Part shown: positions 54,108-63,910 of the stretch, piece after piece | Layout of the letters: each line of letters starts with the position of its first letter | Position numbering within the stretch: the first letter of the stretch is position 1 | From: Chaetoderma sp. LZ-2023a | Taxonomy: Eukaryota > Mollusca > Caudofoveata > Chaetodermatida > Chaetodermatidae | Assembly: GCA_034401795.1 (NCBI GenBank) | Contig: CM067372.1 | Span: 41,582,429 to 41,646,428 of the forward strand | DNA length: 64,000 nucleotides | Direction: 5' to 3' | The notes under the pieces: model-generated | Databases searched by the model: none | What the model saw: only the letters and a program-made list of their open reading frames with translations | Told to the model about the DNA's origin: nothing | Program-made: the position numbers and the translations under genes

Positions 54108-55548
54108 TAGAGCTGGGCGGTATTGATATTTACATGACGGTACCATGAAAAAAATACCGCGGTACCACGGTATACCGTCATCTGAGCTTGAGGCATGCCA
54201 CGAAATTAGAACAATTTTTTTCATTTCCTTTTCACTTCCATCTCCAATCAACGGTAAATATAGGTAAAATAAATAAATCGGCTTCCTGATTTAGAGAAGA
54301 AAAACATGGCTATTGCGACTGTTTAGTTTCACGATTTTATTAGGTCACTATTTTTATTGACGTAATATCATTCACGGGAATATCGGTCAAAGGGTGTGGT
54401 GGACTCGCTAACTATAACCCGCGGTTTGAGACATTGGGGTGCACTATTTTCAATCTGGATTGTTTTTGCTATTAATGCGTGCGACCAGCAAACGGTAAAT
54501 TTTATTTTGGCAGTCGAGCGCTTTAATAAACAGAGTCCAGACAAAATCTGCGAGTATTTAAACGGGGCGAGTGTTGTACGCTTTTATTTCTGTTGGAGTC
54601 GTATATTCTGTTACTCGCGAAAACAGGCCTATACACATACATATAACACGACATTGAATATAGCCGATTCCAAATCTGATAATTACCGAGTACCCGATGT
54701 GCAGACTCGTTACTCGCCATGCTTCACGTGAACAATGCGTGTATAAAGCTATTTCCGCGAACTTCCGACGTGTAGCCAGTTGAAAAATGAATTACAAAAA
54801 CTAAAACACTATAATTTTTAGGTGTCGTTACTTAAACTGGATTTAATCCGTAAAGAAATTTCTTAAAATAAGCCAGAAAAATAAGAAATAACGACTTCAA
54901 CACTGCTCGTTGTTAATAAATTAGCACATGATCAAAACGGCGAGAGCAAATACTACGTTTTAGTAAATTTTCATTGATAAATTCAGCATAGTAATGTATT
55001 TTCCCACGGTCTAGTTCATGAACAACCAATCAGATACGTCTTTACGAGATCGCTGTTGTGTTTGAATAGCATGCAGTTTGTATGTTATTTTGTTATTCTA
55101 GCGTGTTTGTTCGGTGACAAAATGCTTGGAGTAATAAATTACAAATAATAGAAACGGGAATAGGGAATATATTATAGTGTAATTACTACCGGCGGACGGC
55201 CAGAGAATGAGTTTAGATGTTTTAAATAAAGCAATTTTACCGTGAGACTTTCAAGACGTACGTTTGACATACAATTCTGCCTGTCATTATTTTCTGATTG
55301 ACGTCTTGACGTTTGTTTTTACAACAACCCTTTCACCTGAACTCAGCTAATAGTTAGGGATGCCTGTATTTTTGGCACTATTAGCACTTATTTACCCTTG
55401 GTCAAGTCAGATTTTATGAATATATTTCTCAAATATTGCTCAAACATTATGGACGGTATTCACGGTATTTGGAAATGTCAATGGTCATGGTATCAGTTCA
55501 CGGTATACCGCGGTCCTCATGGTACTACCGTCAGACCGCCCAGCTCTA
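54108..55548. mobile_element. Non-autonomous hAT-type DNA transposon (1441 bp)
   Basis: Terminal inverted repeats TAGAGCTGGGCGGT and its reverse complement. The perfect 8-bp target duplication is GCAGGCAT at 54100-54107 and 55549-55556. Subterminal sequence is rich in GGTATACCG palindromes. No transposase ORF. Removing it restores a continuous LINE sequence (NLDACYRKHIRTITG). Its size and termini resemble the hAT element at 8699-10205, but the interiors look unrelated. Confidence 0.87.
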
Positions 55549-56148
55549 GCAGGCATCGAGATTGTCTAGAGCTCCCTTTGGAGCTGCCCAGCTGTTACAG
55601 TTAAATAGCATCAATGATACGCAGGTTGCATTGTATAAACGTAGTCTTTTACCAAGGGCATCTTTGATCTACGAATCCATAGCTTCCAGAAGGACTTGAA
55701 AGCTTTGTTCCCCATGATGCAGCGTGCAGCAATGTCAGCAGTACTGCAAAGCAGTGAGCCCAGGATTTTACTTTTCCTCCATGGTTCGCCGCCACAGAGT
55801 AGATCGTCATTTTCTTTAGTTTCATGCTTCGTAGATAGGTATATGAGGGTGAGTTCTGTTTTGGATTCATTCATAAAGACATTCTCAATTTTTAGTTTGC
55901 TTGCAGCTATTGGGAGAAGTTCGTCAAGGGGTTCCTTTTCCTCGTCTATAAAGTCCACATCGTCTGCATATTGCATCTCTAGCGGCATGCCCAGTATTGA
56001 CACCGGGGGGTTTAGTCTTGTGGAATTTTCCCGCACGGATTTCAATGCAGCAGCAAGGTAGCAGGTGAAAAGCACTGGAGATAGACCATCTCCCTGTGGG
56101 GAGCCGATTGATGTCACAAACTCTACAGACTTCACTGACTTGACTCAT
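55549..56148 (-). pseudogene. Minus-strand LINE, reverse transcriptase C-terminal part
   Basis: A 174-codon minus-strand frame (55611-56135) reads IGSPQGDGLSPVLFTCYLAA, then MQYADDVDFID with the catalytic YADD, and KLKIENVFMNESKTEL. This is the palm of a non-LTR RT. The fragment starts within the RT at 56148, so it is 5' truncated, the usual outcome of LINE retrotransposition. It is inserted opposite to the host gene. Confidence 0.82.
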
Positions 56149-56315
56149 ACTCTCAGCTCGGGAGAGGGCCTATAATATTCTGTAATGGCTAGACATCATA
56201 GATTTATAGTTACTTCAGTAAACATGTTCTTGTATTATATATTATTATTATAATAGTTTACAGGTAATTTGTGGCGATCGGGTGAAAACTATTGTCACAG
56301 TCTGTGAAAGATTTA

Positions 56316-56520
56316 CCCCTTTAATATTCAAGCCAGCCAGAAATGGCATCTGCAGTGATTTTGGGAAATGCCATTTACGGACCAAGGGAAGACATTTACC
56401 ATTGTAATGAATGGCTCGATAATCGAACCTGTCATTCCAGTGGTAAATTTTCCAAAATACTGTTGAACTTTTAGTCTGCAAATGGGCATTTTCTGTGAGA
56501 AAATTGAAATTTTAACAAAT
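56316..56520. mobile_element. Palindromic MITE copy (intron 3, 3' end, first)
   Basis: Begins ACCCCTTTAATATTCAAGCC; core 56369-56488 with arms CCATTTACGGACCAAGGGAA and GTCTGCAAATGGGCATTTTC. Directly followed by another copy. Confidence 0.72.
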
Positions 56521-56530
56521 TTTTGGGGGG

Positions 56531-56766
56531 TTAACCCGTTAACACTCAAAATGGGCAAAAATGGCTTCTACAGTACTCTTAGGATATATCTATTTGCAGA
56601 GCAAGAGAAGACTATTTTTTGAAAATTATCACTGGAATGACTGGCTCAATAACCGAGCCAGTCATTCCAGTGAAAAATTTCAAAAATAGTCTCTTGTTCT
56701 GCAAGTCAACATTTTCTGTGAAAAAATTGAAATTTTCTTGAATAAATGTGATGGTTAAAGGGTTAA
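56531..56766. mobile_element. Palindromic MITE copy (intron 3, 3' end, second)
   Basis: Ends TTAACCCGTTAACACTC and GTTAAAGGGTTAA; core 56591-56710. The centre GACTGGCTCAATAACC/GAGCCAGTC can pair without interruption. It lies 83 bp before the next exon. Confidence 0.78.
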
Positions 56767-56848
56767 GATGTTATCACACGTCAGAGTCCATCATCGTAAT
56801 TCCGCTCAGAATACATATCTAATACAATGTCTGTGTTGTTCTTTCTAG

Positions 56849-57086
56849 GAGTCCTTGAAGATGATGGGCGTGAATAATTGGCTTCACTGGTTAGCATGGT
56901 ACATTAAGTATCTGCTGTTTATGTTGATCACAGTACTTACCATGACACTACTCCTCTGCATCAGTCTAGGAAGTGAAGGCCCCGTACTCGGCAATACAAA
57001 TCCCATTATTGTGTTCCTGTTCTTGATGACGTATGCCATGGTCACCATTGCTTTCTCATTCATGATCAGTGTGTTCTTCTCGAAGG
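56849..57086 (+). CDS. ABCA3: ABCA3-like ABC transporter, coding exon 4
   Basis: 238 nt from after TTTCTAG to AAGG/GTCAGT, entering in phase 0 and leaving in phase 1. It encodes ESLKMMGVNNWLHWLAWYIK, a subfamily-defining cytosolic loop, then two membrane segments (YLLFMLITVLTMTLLLCISL and IVFLFLMTYAMVTIAFSFMI) and SVFFSK, where the family continues with Ala. The last G with the next exon would supply that Ala, supporting the donor. The next exon is outside the window. Confidence 0.88.
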
Positions 57087-57096
57087 GTCAGTACCA

Positions 57097-57289
57097 TTTC
57101 ACATCAAGAGTATACTTACCTCCCTAATACTTTTGATATTGCTAAATATCGGCTTTCACTCAATAAAACACTCAGATTAAAAACAGTTAGGTGCCCCTAC
57201 TGGGCAGGGAGTCAGAGGTAGTCCGGCGGATGCTCGCCCCACCACCGCGCATGCGCCGACTACTACTTCCTCTTTGCTCATTTATTGGC
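57097..57289 (+). repeat. Left ITR of DIRS-D
   Basis: Inverted partner of 63911-64000 and beyond. It contains the NRF-1-like CGCGCATGCGCC at 57246-57257 and ACTTACCTCCC near the end. Confidence 0.9.
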
Positions 57290-57381
57290 AAAGGGTTACA
57301 TGCGGTTTTGTGTTCTACTATACTTTTCTGCGCGTTACCTTGTTTTTTACTCTACATTTGACGATCTTTTACGTGGGAAGC

Positions 57382-57432
57382 ATGTCGGAAAGGGAGGATT
57401 CGCCTTTAGAAGGAGCGGGATCGCTTTATCAG
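57382..57432 (+). CDS. DIRS-D ORF1, predicted exon 1
   Basis: Seventeen codons (MSEREDSPLEGAGSLYQ), ending at CAG/GTGAAT. The predicted intron (57433-58196, 764 bp) ends in CCTGTTTCAG, and phase 0 joins Gln17 to Arg-Pro-Gly-Cys. Length and phase equal DIRS-C, while the amino acids differ clearly. Confidence 0.6.
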
Positions 57433-58196
57433 GTGAATTCTTTGATATGCTAGCGTGTTTTGTCCCGGTTTAATGTATTTCCGGGACTCGCGCTTACCGT
57501 GATTAGCGCCTGGTTATGTTGGTTTTTTACAACATGGTGCTTCATAGGTCTCATTTCTCTTTGTGTTTTGTCCACAGGTATCACATAGACGCTTTGATGG
57601 ACGTCTCGGCACAAGAGGATATGTTTTCTCTCCACCACGGTTCCATTTCCTACTAATACTGTTAGGTTATCTAACCAAAAAATCTATGTTCAGTGAGTTG
57701 GAGGCCTGGTATAAAGGTCTTCTCACTTTGCCCTCTTGCTCCAATTCCTTCCCCTTAGGTGGAGAGAATGTAGAGGCGTACTATGGTGGAGTTCTCCGGT
57801 TCATCACGTTGGATGGTTTGTCTATACAAGTGTCAGGTATCTAATTATTGATAAACAAAAGGGGAGATAATTTCCTTTTTTGCCAATGCTAGAATTGGAA
57901 GGAGTTATCTCTGAATATCTGATTGTTGTGTACTCGAATTGCCAATTCAACGGGAATGTTCCGGTTACTTATACAATTCGTTCTTGCACTTGGTGCTTGT
58001 TGCGGATCGATTAATTGGTCACGGGAGTGATGACGTCATAATCGGCCTTGGTCTTTATTAACAATTAACGTTTTGTCCATGGCTGGTTCTTCTTGATTTT
58101 CGATCTTGATGATCCTGTCCCTCTCTTTTTAGTTGGTTTTGAGTTCGCTAACCTTAACTATCTTGCTCATTGTCCCTGTCCTTTGTCCTGTTTCAG

Positions 58197-60245
58197 AGAC
58201 CTGGTTGCCCGTCCTGCGGGAGGTTTCTAAAAAGCCGCTTCGTCCCGCACTTGTGCTTCAGCTGCAGTCCCTGTGGACCGTTGCTGAAGTGCGACGTATG
58301 TAAGCTATGGGGGGGCGAATTAATGTCTGATTTTCTCGCATTGCAGGCAAGGGAGAAGGTAATGGAGGAAGAGAGGAAGAAGAAGGAAAAAGTTTGTAAG
58401 AAGGGTAAGAAGAAGGCCTCATCCGCGGTGGATATGGAGGCCTTCAGGTCCGAAATGTTGCAAGAGATGCAGAGGACGATAAAGGATCTGGTCCCAGAGT
58501 TGCTTCGCGGCATGCTCCCTGGGCCAGCTCCTTTGTTGTCCTCGGCATCTGCTTACGAGCAGGTGATCCCCGCCTCTGAATCCGGTCTCTTTAGGTCCGG
58601 TCCGGTTGTGGATTCAGAGGTGGCCCCTTTGTTGGGGGCAGTCCAAGGCCCTGGCAGCAGGCATGGCGCCGCGCCGAGGGGCCGTGGACAACGGTTGTTG
58701 CTGGGACCCGCGGTCTGCTCATCAGACCCCGGGTATCCACGCGCCGAAGGTGTCAAAGCCTCCTATGGCACCTTTCCTGGCCAGTCCGGGTTAGCTCTCT
58801 TTGCTGACCCGGAGTCTAATCTTTCTGGCCAGGAAGAAGAGGATCTCCTGCTAGGGTCGCCTTCTGAGGACGTGGCCATGGAGTACGACGTCTGTGCACC
58901 CCTCGCGGGGAATACAGGCGACGTGTTCCATGGTTCTACTCACGCAGGAGTAGATTTCACGGTCCAGAGGGTGTCCCCGGGCGGTGCTGTTGACCACGGA
59001 TACCGCATACCTCGGCTTGCCGATGGTGTGGCTGGTGCTGGTCAGACCCGTGGTAGAGCGGTGTTTACCCCACGCTCTGCCACGGCGCCTGCTCCTGGTC
59101 AAGCCGCGGAATTTAGCATGCCTGCTCTCTCGGGCCCGCATGCTTTTCCAGGCTTGCCAGGGGTATCAGCTTACCCGCCGTCGACGTCAACTGCGAGTGC
59201 TCTGGAGGAAGACGAAGGCCCTCGTCTGGTAGAGCGCTCGCAGTTAGCCACGGAGGAGGATTGGTCGGACGCTTGCCAGTGGCTGGTAAGTGTTCGGCCA
59301 GATCTACCCGTGGAGCTGCCGGCTAGCCAGCGTGACCATAGGCCGTGGTTAGCTGGTAGGCCGGCGGCTACCGCTATGCCATCTCTGCCGCTGGCTGAGC
59401 ATGTCGTGGACATGTTCGAAGCGGCGGAGGCGTCCATTAAGGTGAATGGACGTCTCGCGAAGGCCCCTCGCGAGGTGGCGAAGCGGTGCCGCATCGTGCC
59501 CCTGGATTACCAGCGGTACGGTGTGGTGCCGAAGCCGAGCGTTGATGATCGCGCGGCTTTGGGCGAAGATGCGCGGCCGGGCTCCCGTTCTGACACGGGA
59601 GTCTTGTGCTCGAACGTGTTGCGTTCGGCGAATGCCGCGCTGCGTGATGCGGAGGAGAGTGGGAGGGCGTCTATTGCCGCTCTGTCCCACGTCTCCCAGC
59701 TGCTACAGGGGGTGGTAGCGGCCTCCGCATCACGCCAACCAAGCCCGGTAACGGTCCAGAGAGCCATCCAGGATGGTATCAACCTGGCTCTGGACTGTTT
59801 GACGCGGGCGGTAACCAGAAGTGTCCGGGCGAGGCGCACGTTTGCACTTGACAATCTGTGCCCGTCCCAGGACCTGTATAATAGGCTGCTGCGGACGCCT
59901 ATGACAGGTCCTGGTCTCTTTGGAGGTGAGGGATGCAGGCACCTCCAGGAGACGGTCACTCTGGTTAATAACCAGAGGGCGCTGCGGGAACAATTTGAGG
60001 TGCTCCGGCGGGAGCGTGTTCGCGCGGCACCCCCTGCGTATCGTCCTCTGCAGGCTCGAGGTGGTGCTGGCCAGGTCAGAGGCCAGCCACCGTCGCAACG
60101 TAGGCCTAGGCCACGGGCGATTCGGCCAGCAGCGAGGGGGGCGCAGGCTCCCCAGCCGCACCCAGCCAGACAGCCGCCCGCGCACCGTGGTGCGCGCGGC
60201 GCTGGGCGGGGCGCGCGGGGATCTGGTCGCGGTAATCGGGCCTGA
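58197..60245 (+). CDS. DIRS-D ORF1, Gag-like protein, exon 2
   Basis: 682 codons ending in UGA (60243-60245). Same order of regions as DIRS-C: Cys module with identical spacing, EEERKKKEK segment, variable middle, SQLATEEDWSDACQWLVSVR, CRIVPLDYQRYGVVPKPSVD and an Arg/Gly-rich tail. The middle third diverges much more than the second half. Confidence 0.8.
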   Translation, partial: RPGCPSCGRFLKSRFVPHLCFSCSPCGPLLKCDVCKLWGGELMSDFLALQAREKVMEEERKKKEKVCKKGKKKASSAVDMEAFRSEMLQEMQRTIKDLVPELLRGMLPGPAPLLSSASAYEQVIPASESGLFRSGPVVDSEVAPLLGAVQGPGSRHGAAPRGRGQRLLLGPAVCSSDPGYPRAEGVKASYGTFPGQSGLALFADPESNLSGQEEEDLLLGSPSEDVAMEYDVCAPLAGNTGDVFHGSTHAGVDFTVQRVSPGGAVDHGYRIPRLADGVAGAGQTRGRAVFTPRSATAPAPGQAAEFSMPALSGPHAFPGLPGVSAYPPSTSTASALEEDEGPRLVERSQLATEEDWSDACQWLVSVRPDLPVELPASQRDHRPWLAGRPAATAMPSLPLAEHVVDMFEAAEASIKVNGRLAKAPREVAKRCRIVPLDYQRYGVVPKPSVDDRAALGEDARPGSRSDTGVLCSNVLRSANAALRDAEESGRASIAALSHVSQLLQGVVAASASRQPSPVTVQRAIQDGINLALDCLTRAVTRSVRARRTFALDNLCPSQDLYNRLLRTPMTGPGLFGGEGCRHLQETVTLVNNQRALREQFEVLRRERVRAAPPAYRPLQARGGAGQVRGQPPSQRRPRPRAIRPAARGAQAPQPHPARQPPAHRGARGAGRGARGSGRGNRA

Positions 60246-62376
60246 TGGCCTGGTTACCGCGGTGGGAACCACTCCGGTGTTTCACGCCGAGAGAACAGTG
60301 CCACTCTGGCCCTCCTTATGTCCACCTCTATCCCTAGGTGGACCGGTGGGCGGCCGTTTGGCCGCCCACTTGCCAGAGTGGAAACGGTTGACTCAGGACC
60401 GTTTAGTCTTGCGATGGCTTTCAGTCGGGTATCGTCCCGACTGGGTGTCAGGCCCGCCATCGCGACTGTCTCTCGCGCCGATCTGGACTCCTATTCCACG
60501 GGATCCGGATCAGAGGTTGTGTATAGAGGAGGAGATAAATTCCCTCATACTAAAAGAAGCCATTCAGCCGGCACAGAGGTGCCCGGGCTTCTATTCAACC
60601 CTGTTCTTAGTAACAAAAAACACCGGAGGGTGGAGGCCGATTCTCAACCTCAAGCCATTGAACAAGTTCATAGAGACGCCCAGTTTCAAGATGGAGACTG
60701 TGCGCTCGGTGTTGGCGGGGTTAGAGCGAGGAATGTGGACAGCGTCAATAGATTTGAAGGATGCTTATTTCCACATTCCCATAGAGAGGTGCTTCCGTCG
60801 CTTCCTGAGATTTGCATTTCAGGGCCGGCGGTGGGAATTCAGGGTGTTACCCTTCGGGATTTCCACGGCTCCTCGGGTCTTCACCCGTGTGGTTCTCGCG
60901 ATCACTGCATACCTCCGCAGGAGAAGCATAGCAGTCCACACGTACATAGACGACTGGCTGTTGAAAGCACACACCCGGGAATCGTTGTCAGCCAATCTGG
61001 AGATTGTTTTGAAAACTCTCTCGGATTTGGGCTGGATGATCAATTTCCCGAAATCAGAGCTAACTCCATCCCAGAAGTTTGTTTACCTGGGCATGTTCTT
61101 CGATCTGGAGACGGGGTATGTGTACCCCACTCAGGAGAGGGTTCAAATACTCATCTCGGTAATCCAGTCGGTGTGCGACAGTCGTCATGTCCTGGCACGG
61201 GTTTACTTGAGAATGCTGGGTTTGATGGTTTCTTTGGAACCAGTCATTCCACAGGCCGCCTTGCGCAGGCGCCCGATCCAGTTGTTTCTCATGACACAGT
61301 GGACCCAGAGTTCGGGTTCGCTGGACTCGAACGTGTCAGTATTGGCGCCTCTGATTCACCACCTGCAATGGTGGTTGAATACAGAGAATCTCTTGCTGGG
61401 GGTTTTGCTAACCCCTCCCCACCCTCAGGTGACTGTGTACACAGATGCATCGATGGAGGGGTGGGGAGCTTGTCTGGAAGAGTCCACAGTATCAGGGCTT
61501 TGGGATCTGGATCAGTCCAAGGAACATATCAATCTACTAGAGCTAAGAGCAGTAGTCCTGGGCCTGGAACATTTCTTACAGAAAGTTCAGGGCAAGATTG
61601 TTCTAATTCGTTCAGACAACTCAACAGTAGTGACTTACATAAACCGCCAGGGCGGAACGAAGTCGCCCAGTCTCTGTATGATGACATGGAAACTGCTTTG
61701 TTGGTGCCTGGATCATGGGATCACCTTGAAAGCAGTTCATATTCCGGGGAGGTTAAATCTGCTAGCAGACTCATTGAGCCGAAGGATGAGTGTTTTACCC
61801 ACGGAATGGCAACTAAATCAATGTGTGGCGGATCGTCTGTTCGACCATTGGGGGAAACCCAACATAGATTTGTTCGCGATGAAGAAGAATGCGAAGATGA
61901 CGACGTACGTCTCTCCGATTCCAGACCCAAGCGCTTTCGCAACAGATGCGTTAGCTATCAGCTGGGAGGGAATGTATGCATACGCATTCCCCCCAGCAAT
62001 CCTGATTCCAAAGGTGCTTCAGAAAATCAGGCAGCAGGAGTGCCAAGTGCTTCTGATCGCCCCGGATTGGCCAAGCCGATCGTGGTATACGGATCTGCTG
62101 GACCTTCTGGTCTGCAATCCGGTTCCGCTGCCTCTGATGGACAACCTTATCTTCCAGGGCAAGGCCCTTCACGACAATCCGTCAATGTTCCGATTGACTG
62201 CGTGGATGTTGTCAAGGAATCTAGAATTAAGGAGGGCTTTTCTGAGCAAGCGGCCATGTTTATGGCCAAAGCCAGGAGGGGGTCAACCTCCAGAGCATAT
62301 AATTATAAAATCAACAGATTTGCAGAATGGTGCTCAAAAAGATGTATTGATCCAATGGAATCATCTATTCAGGTAG
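60193..62376 (+). CDS. DIRS-D reverse transcriptase/RNase H with DAM-like tail
   Basis: Homologous to DIRS-C from RAALGGARGDL onward, with SIDLKDAYFHIP, YIDDWLL, YTDASMEGWG, RSDNSTVVTYINRQGG and HIPGRLNLLADSLSR intact. The open frame extends 5' to 59920 inside ORF1 but contains no AUG upstream of the RT core, so the start given is the point where homology begins. A ribosomal shift from ORF1 or a spliced message is needed. IDLFATKK of DIRS-C is IDLFAMKK here. Confidence 0.88.
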   Translation, partial: RAALGGARGDLVAVIGPDGLVTAVGTTPVFHAERTVPLWPSLCPPLSLGGPVGGRLAAHLPEWKRLTQDRLVLRWLSVGYRPDWVSGPPSRLSLAPIWTPIPRDPDQRLCIEEEINSLILKEAIQPAQRCPGFYSTLFLVTKNTGGWRPILNLKPLNKFIETPSFKMETVRSVLAGLERGMWTASIDLKDAYFHIPIERCFRRFLRFAFQGRRWEFRVLPFGISTAPRVFTRVVLAITAYLRRRSIAVHTYIDDWLLKAHTRESLSANLEIVLKTLSDLGWMINFPKSELTPSQKFVYLGMFFDLETGYVYPTQERVQILISVIQSVCDSRHVLARVYLRMLGLMVSLEPVIPQAALRRRPIQLFLMTQWTQSSGSLDSNVSVLAPLIHHLQWWLNTENLLLGVLLTPPHPQVTVYTDASMEGWGACLEESTVSGLWDLDQSKEHINLLELRAVVLGLEHFLQKVQGKIVLIRSDNSTVVTYINRQGGTKSPSLCMMTWKLLCWCLDHGITLKAVHIPGRLNLLADSLSRRMSVLPTEWQLNQCVADRLFDHWGKPNIDLFAMKKNAKMTTYVSPIPDPSAFATDALAISWEGMYAYAFPPAILIPKVLQKIRQQECQVLLIAPDWPSRSWYTDLLDLLVCNPVPLPLMDNLIFQGKALHDNPSMFRLTAWMLSRNLELRRAFLSKRPCLWPKPGGGQPPEHIIIKSTDLQNGAQKDVLIQWNHLFR

Positions 62377-63215
62377 TGGCTGATTTCCTCTGTCACCTAT
62401 ATGATGCCTATAGCCTCAAGCCTAACTCTATTGCTGGTTATAAGTCAGCTTTAATGACTGTTATTCCTTGCTTGGCTAATAAGGGGAGTGATGAAGTAAG
62501 TACATTAAATGTATTAATTAAAGGCATGGGCAATCTAAGACCAAGGAATCCTCCACTGTTTCCGTCTTGGAGTTTATCACTGGTGCTCCAGGTACTAGGT
62601 GATAAGCCTTTTGAACCACTTAGTTCCATTTCTATGAAAATGTTAACTCTTAAAACTGTATTTTTAATTGCTGCGGCCTCGGCGAGGCGTAGGAGTGAAA
62701 TTCACGCCTTATCAGCCGAGGTTGACCGTTTTGTGGTTACAGGGGAAGGCCTTAAGCTTCTACCTAGGATTAATTTCTTGTCTAAAAATCAGTCATTGAA
62801 ATATCCAGGTCAGCCTATTTTTTTGCCATCTTTAACTAGATATGATCCTAATTCTAAAGTATGGTGCCCCGTACGGGCGCTGCTCCGGTACAAACAGCGT
62901 ACTTCGGAGTGGCGTACCGACCAGTCAGCGTTATGGTTGTCATATATTGAGCCCCATGGTAGGGCGTCTAAGGACACCATTTCTAGGTGGATTGTGGAAT
63001 GTATTCAATTTTGTCACAAATCCGCCACCGGGCGACAGGTTGACGTGGCCAAGGCTCACAGTGTCCGCGGTGTCGTGACATCCACTGCCCTTTTTAATGG
63101 GGTCCCTGTGGATGATATTATGTCAGTGGCTCAGTGGCACTGTGAGTCAAGTTTTACAGACCATTACCTCCGTGACACCTCTAACCCTCTCGCCTTGTCG
63201 ATTTTGAAACAATAA
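62187..63215 (+). CDS. DIRS-D tyrosine recombinase
   Basis: 342 codons, catalytic R in SARRRSEIHAL, AHSVRG, AQWHCES and TDHYLRD all present. Its start overlaps the end of the RT frame by 190 nt. The frame is open upstream to ORF1's UGA. Confidence 0.9.
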   Translation, partial: VPIDCVDVVKESRIKEGFSEQAAMFMAKARRGSTSRAYNYKINRFAEWCSKRCIDPMESSIQVVADFLCHLYDAYSLKPNSIAGYKSALMTVIPCLANKGSDEVSTLNVLIKGMGNLRPRNPPLFPSWSLSLVLQVLGDKPFEPLSSISMKMLTLKTVFLIAAASARRRSEIHALSAEVDRFVVTGEGLKLLPRINFLSKNQSLKYPGQPIFLPSLTRYDPNSKVWCPVRALLRYKQRTSEWRTDQSALWLSYIEPHGRASKDTISRWIVECIQFCHKSATGRQVDVAKAHSVRGVVTSTALFNGVPVDDIMSVAQWHCESSFTDHYLRDTSNPLALSILKQ

Positions 63216-63743
63216 CCGCTTTATGTTTGTGAAGAGTGCCTCCGCATTGCTTATATACTTCGCCATTCAGCGACGGTGACAACCACTTGTCGGGACTGTA
63301 TCATCCTTCTCTACTGGATTCATGATGACAGCTTCCTAGTACAACAAGGTCAGTCTTGTTCATGTGTTGTTCATTGTTTTGTATTGTCACGTTACCCAGT
63401 GTTATTAATATGGTGATGGTTTATGTGGGTTGTGGTTCTTTAGAGAGAGTATACAAAAATGGAGCCTTTTCGTCTCTGTCCTATAGTACTTAGCACTAGT
63501 ACGAAGAGAGCGTGTAGGACATTGAGGTCATTTAATCTTCCTCCCAAGGGAGGGGGGGGGGAGCGCATATGACAAATCGGTCATCTCTCAGGCATCGGTT
63601 GTGTTATCCGATGGTTTATCAAATCCTGACTGTGTTTTCACACAGTTTCAGACGTCATAAGTGCCTTGAACGCTTGAAAGCGTATAGGGAAGAGCTGGTC
63701 TTTTGACCTCGCCTCCCTCCCGCCAGATTCACTTTCGAATTCT
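63216..63743. other. DIRS-D 3' untranslated region
   Basis: Non-coding, related to the DIRS-C counterpart from about 63340 on; the first 120 bp differ. Confidence 0.6.
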
Positions 63744-63844
63744 GGCAATATCAAAAGTATTAGGGAGGTAAGTATACTCTTGATGTGAAATAAACGAAAT
63801 CTAGGATTTCTTTTTTCACGAGAGAGTTGATACTTACCTCCCTA
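63744..63844. repeat. ICR of DIRS-D
   Basis: ACTCTTGATGTGAAA joined to TAAACGAAATCTAGG. It carries the DIRS-D-specific left-end variant (GATG for GAAG), so the ICR and terminus match within the element. Confidence 0.9.
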
Positions 63845-63910
63845 GATACTGACCCGGCCTCTCCGCCCCACAGAGGCTCGGTCTTCAGGCTCTTGGTAGT
63901 TGCATGTGTT

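Larger units (their letters stand above)
31432..56848 (+). other. ABCA3-like intron 3, about 25.4 kb in this assembly
   Basis: Phase 0, GTGAGT to TTTCTAG. It contains a palindromic MITE, an I/Jockey-type LINE with DIRS-C nested in it, a 500-N gap, a near-identical second copy of 9 kb, a minus-strand LINE cut by a hAT element, and two more palindromic MITEs. If the repeated 9 kb is an assembly error, true size is nearer 16 kb. Confidence 0.8.
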
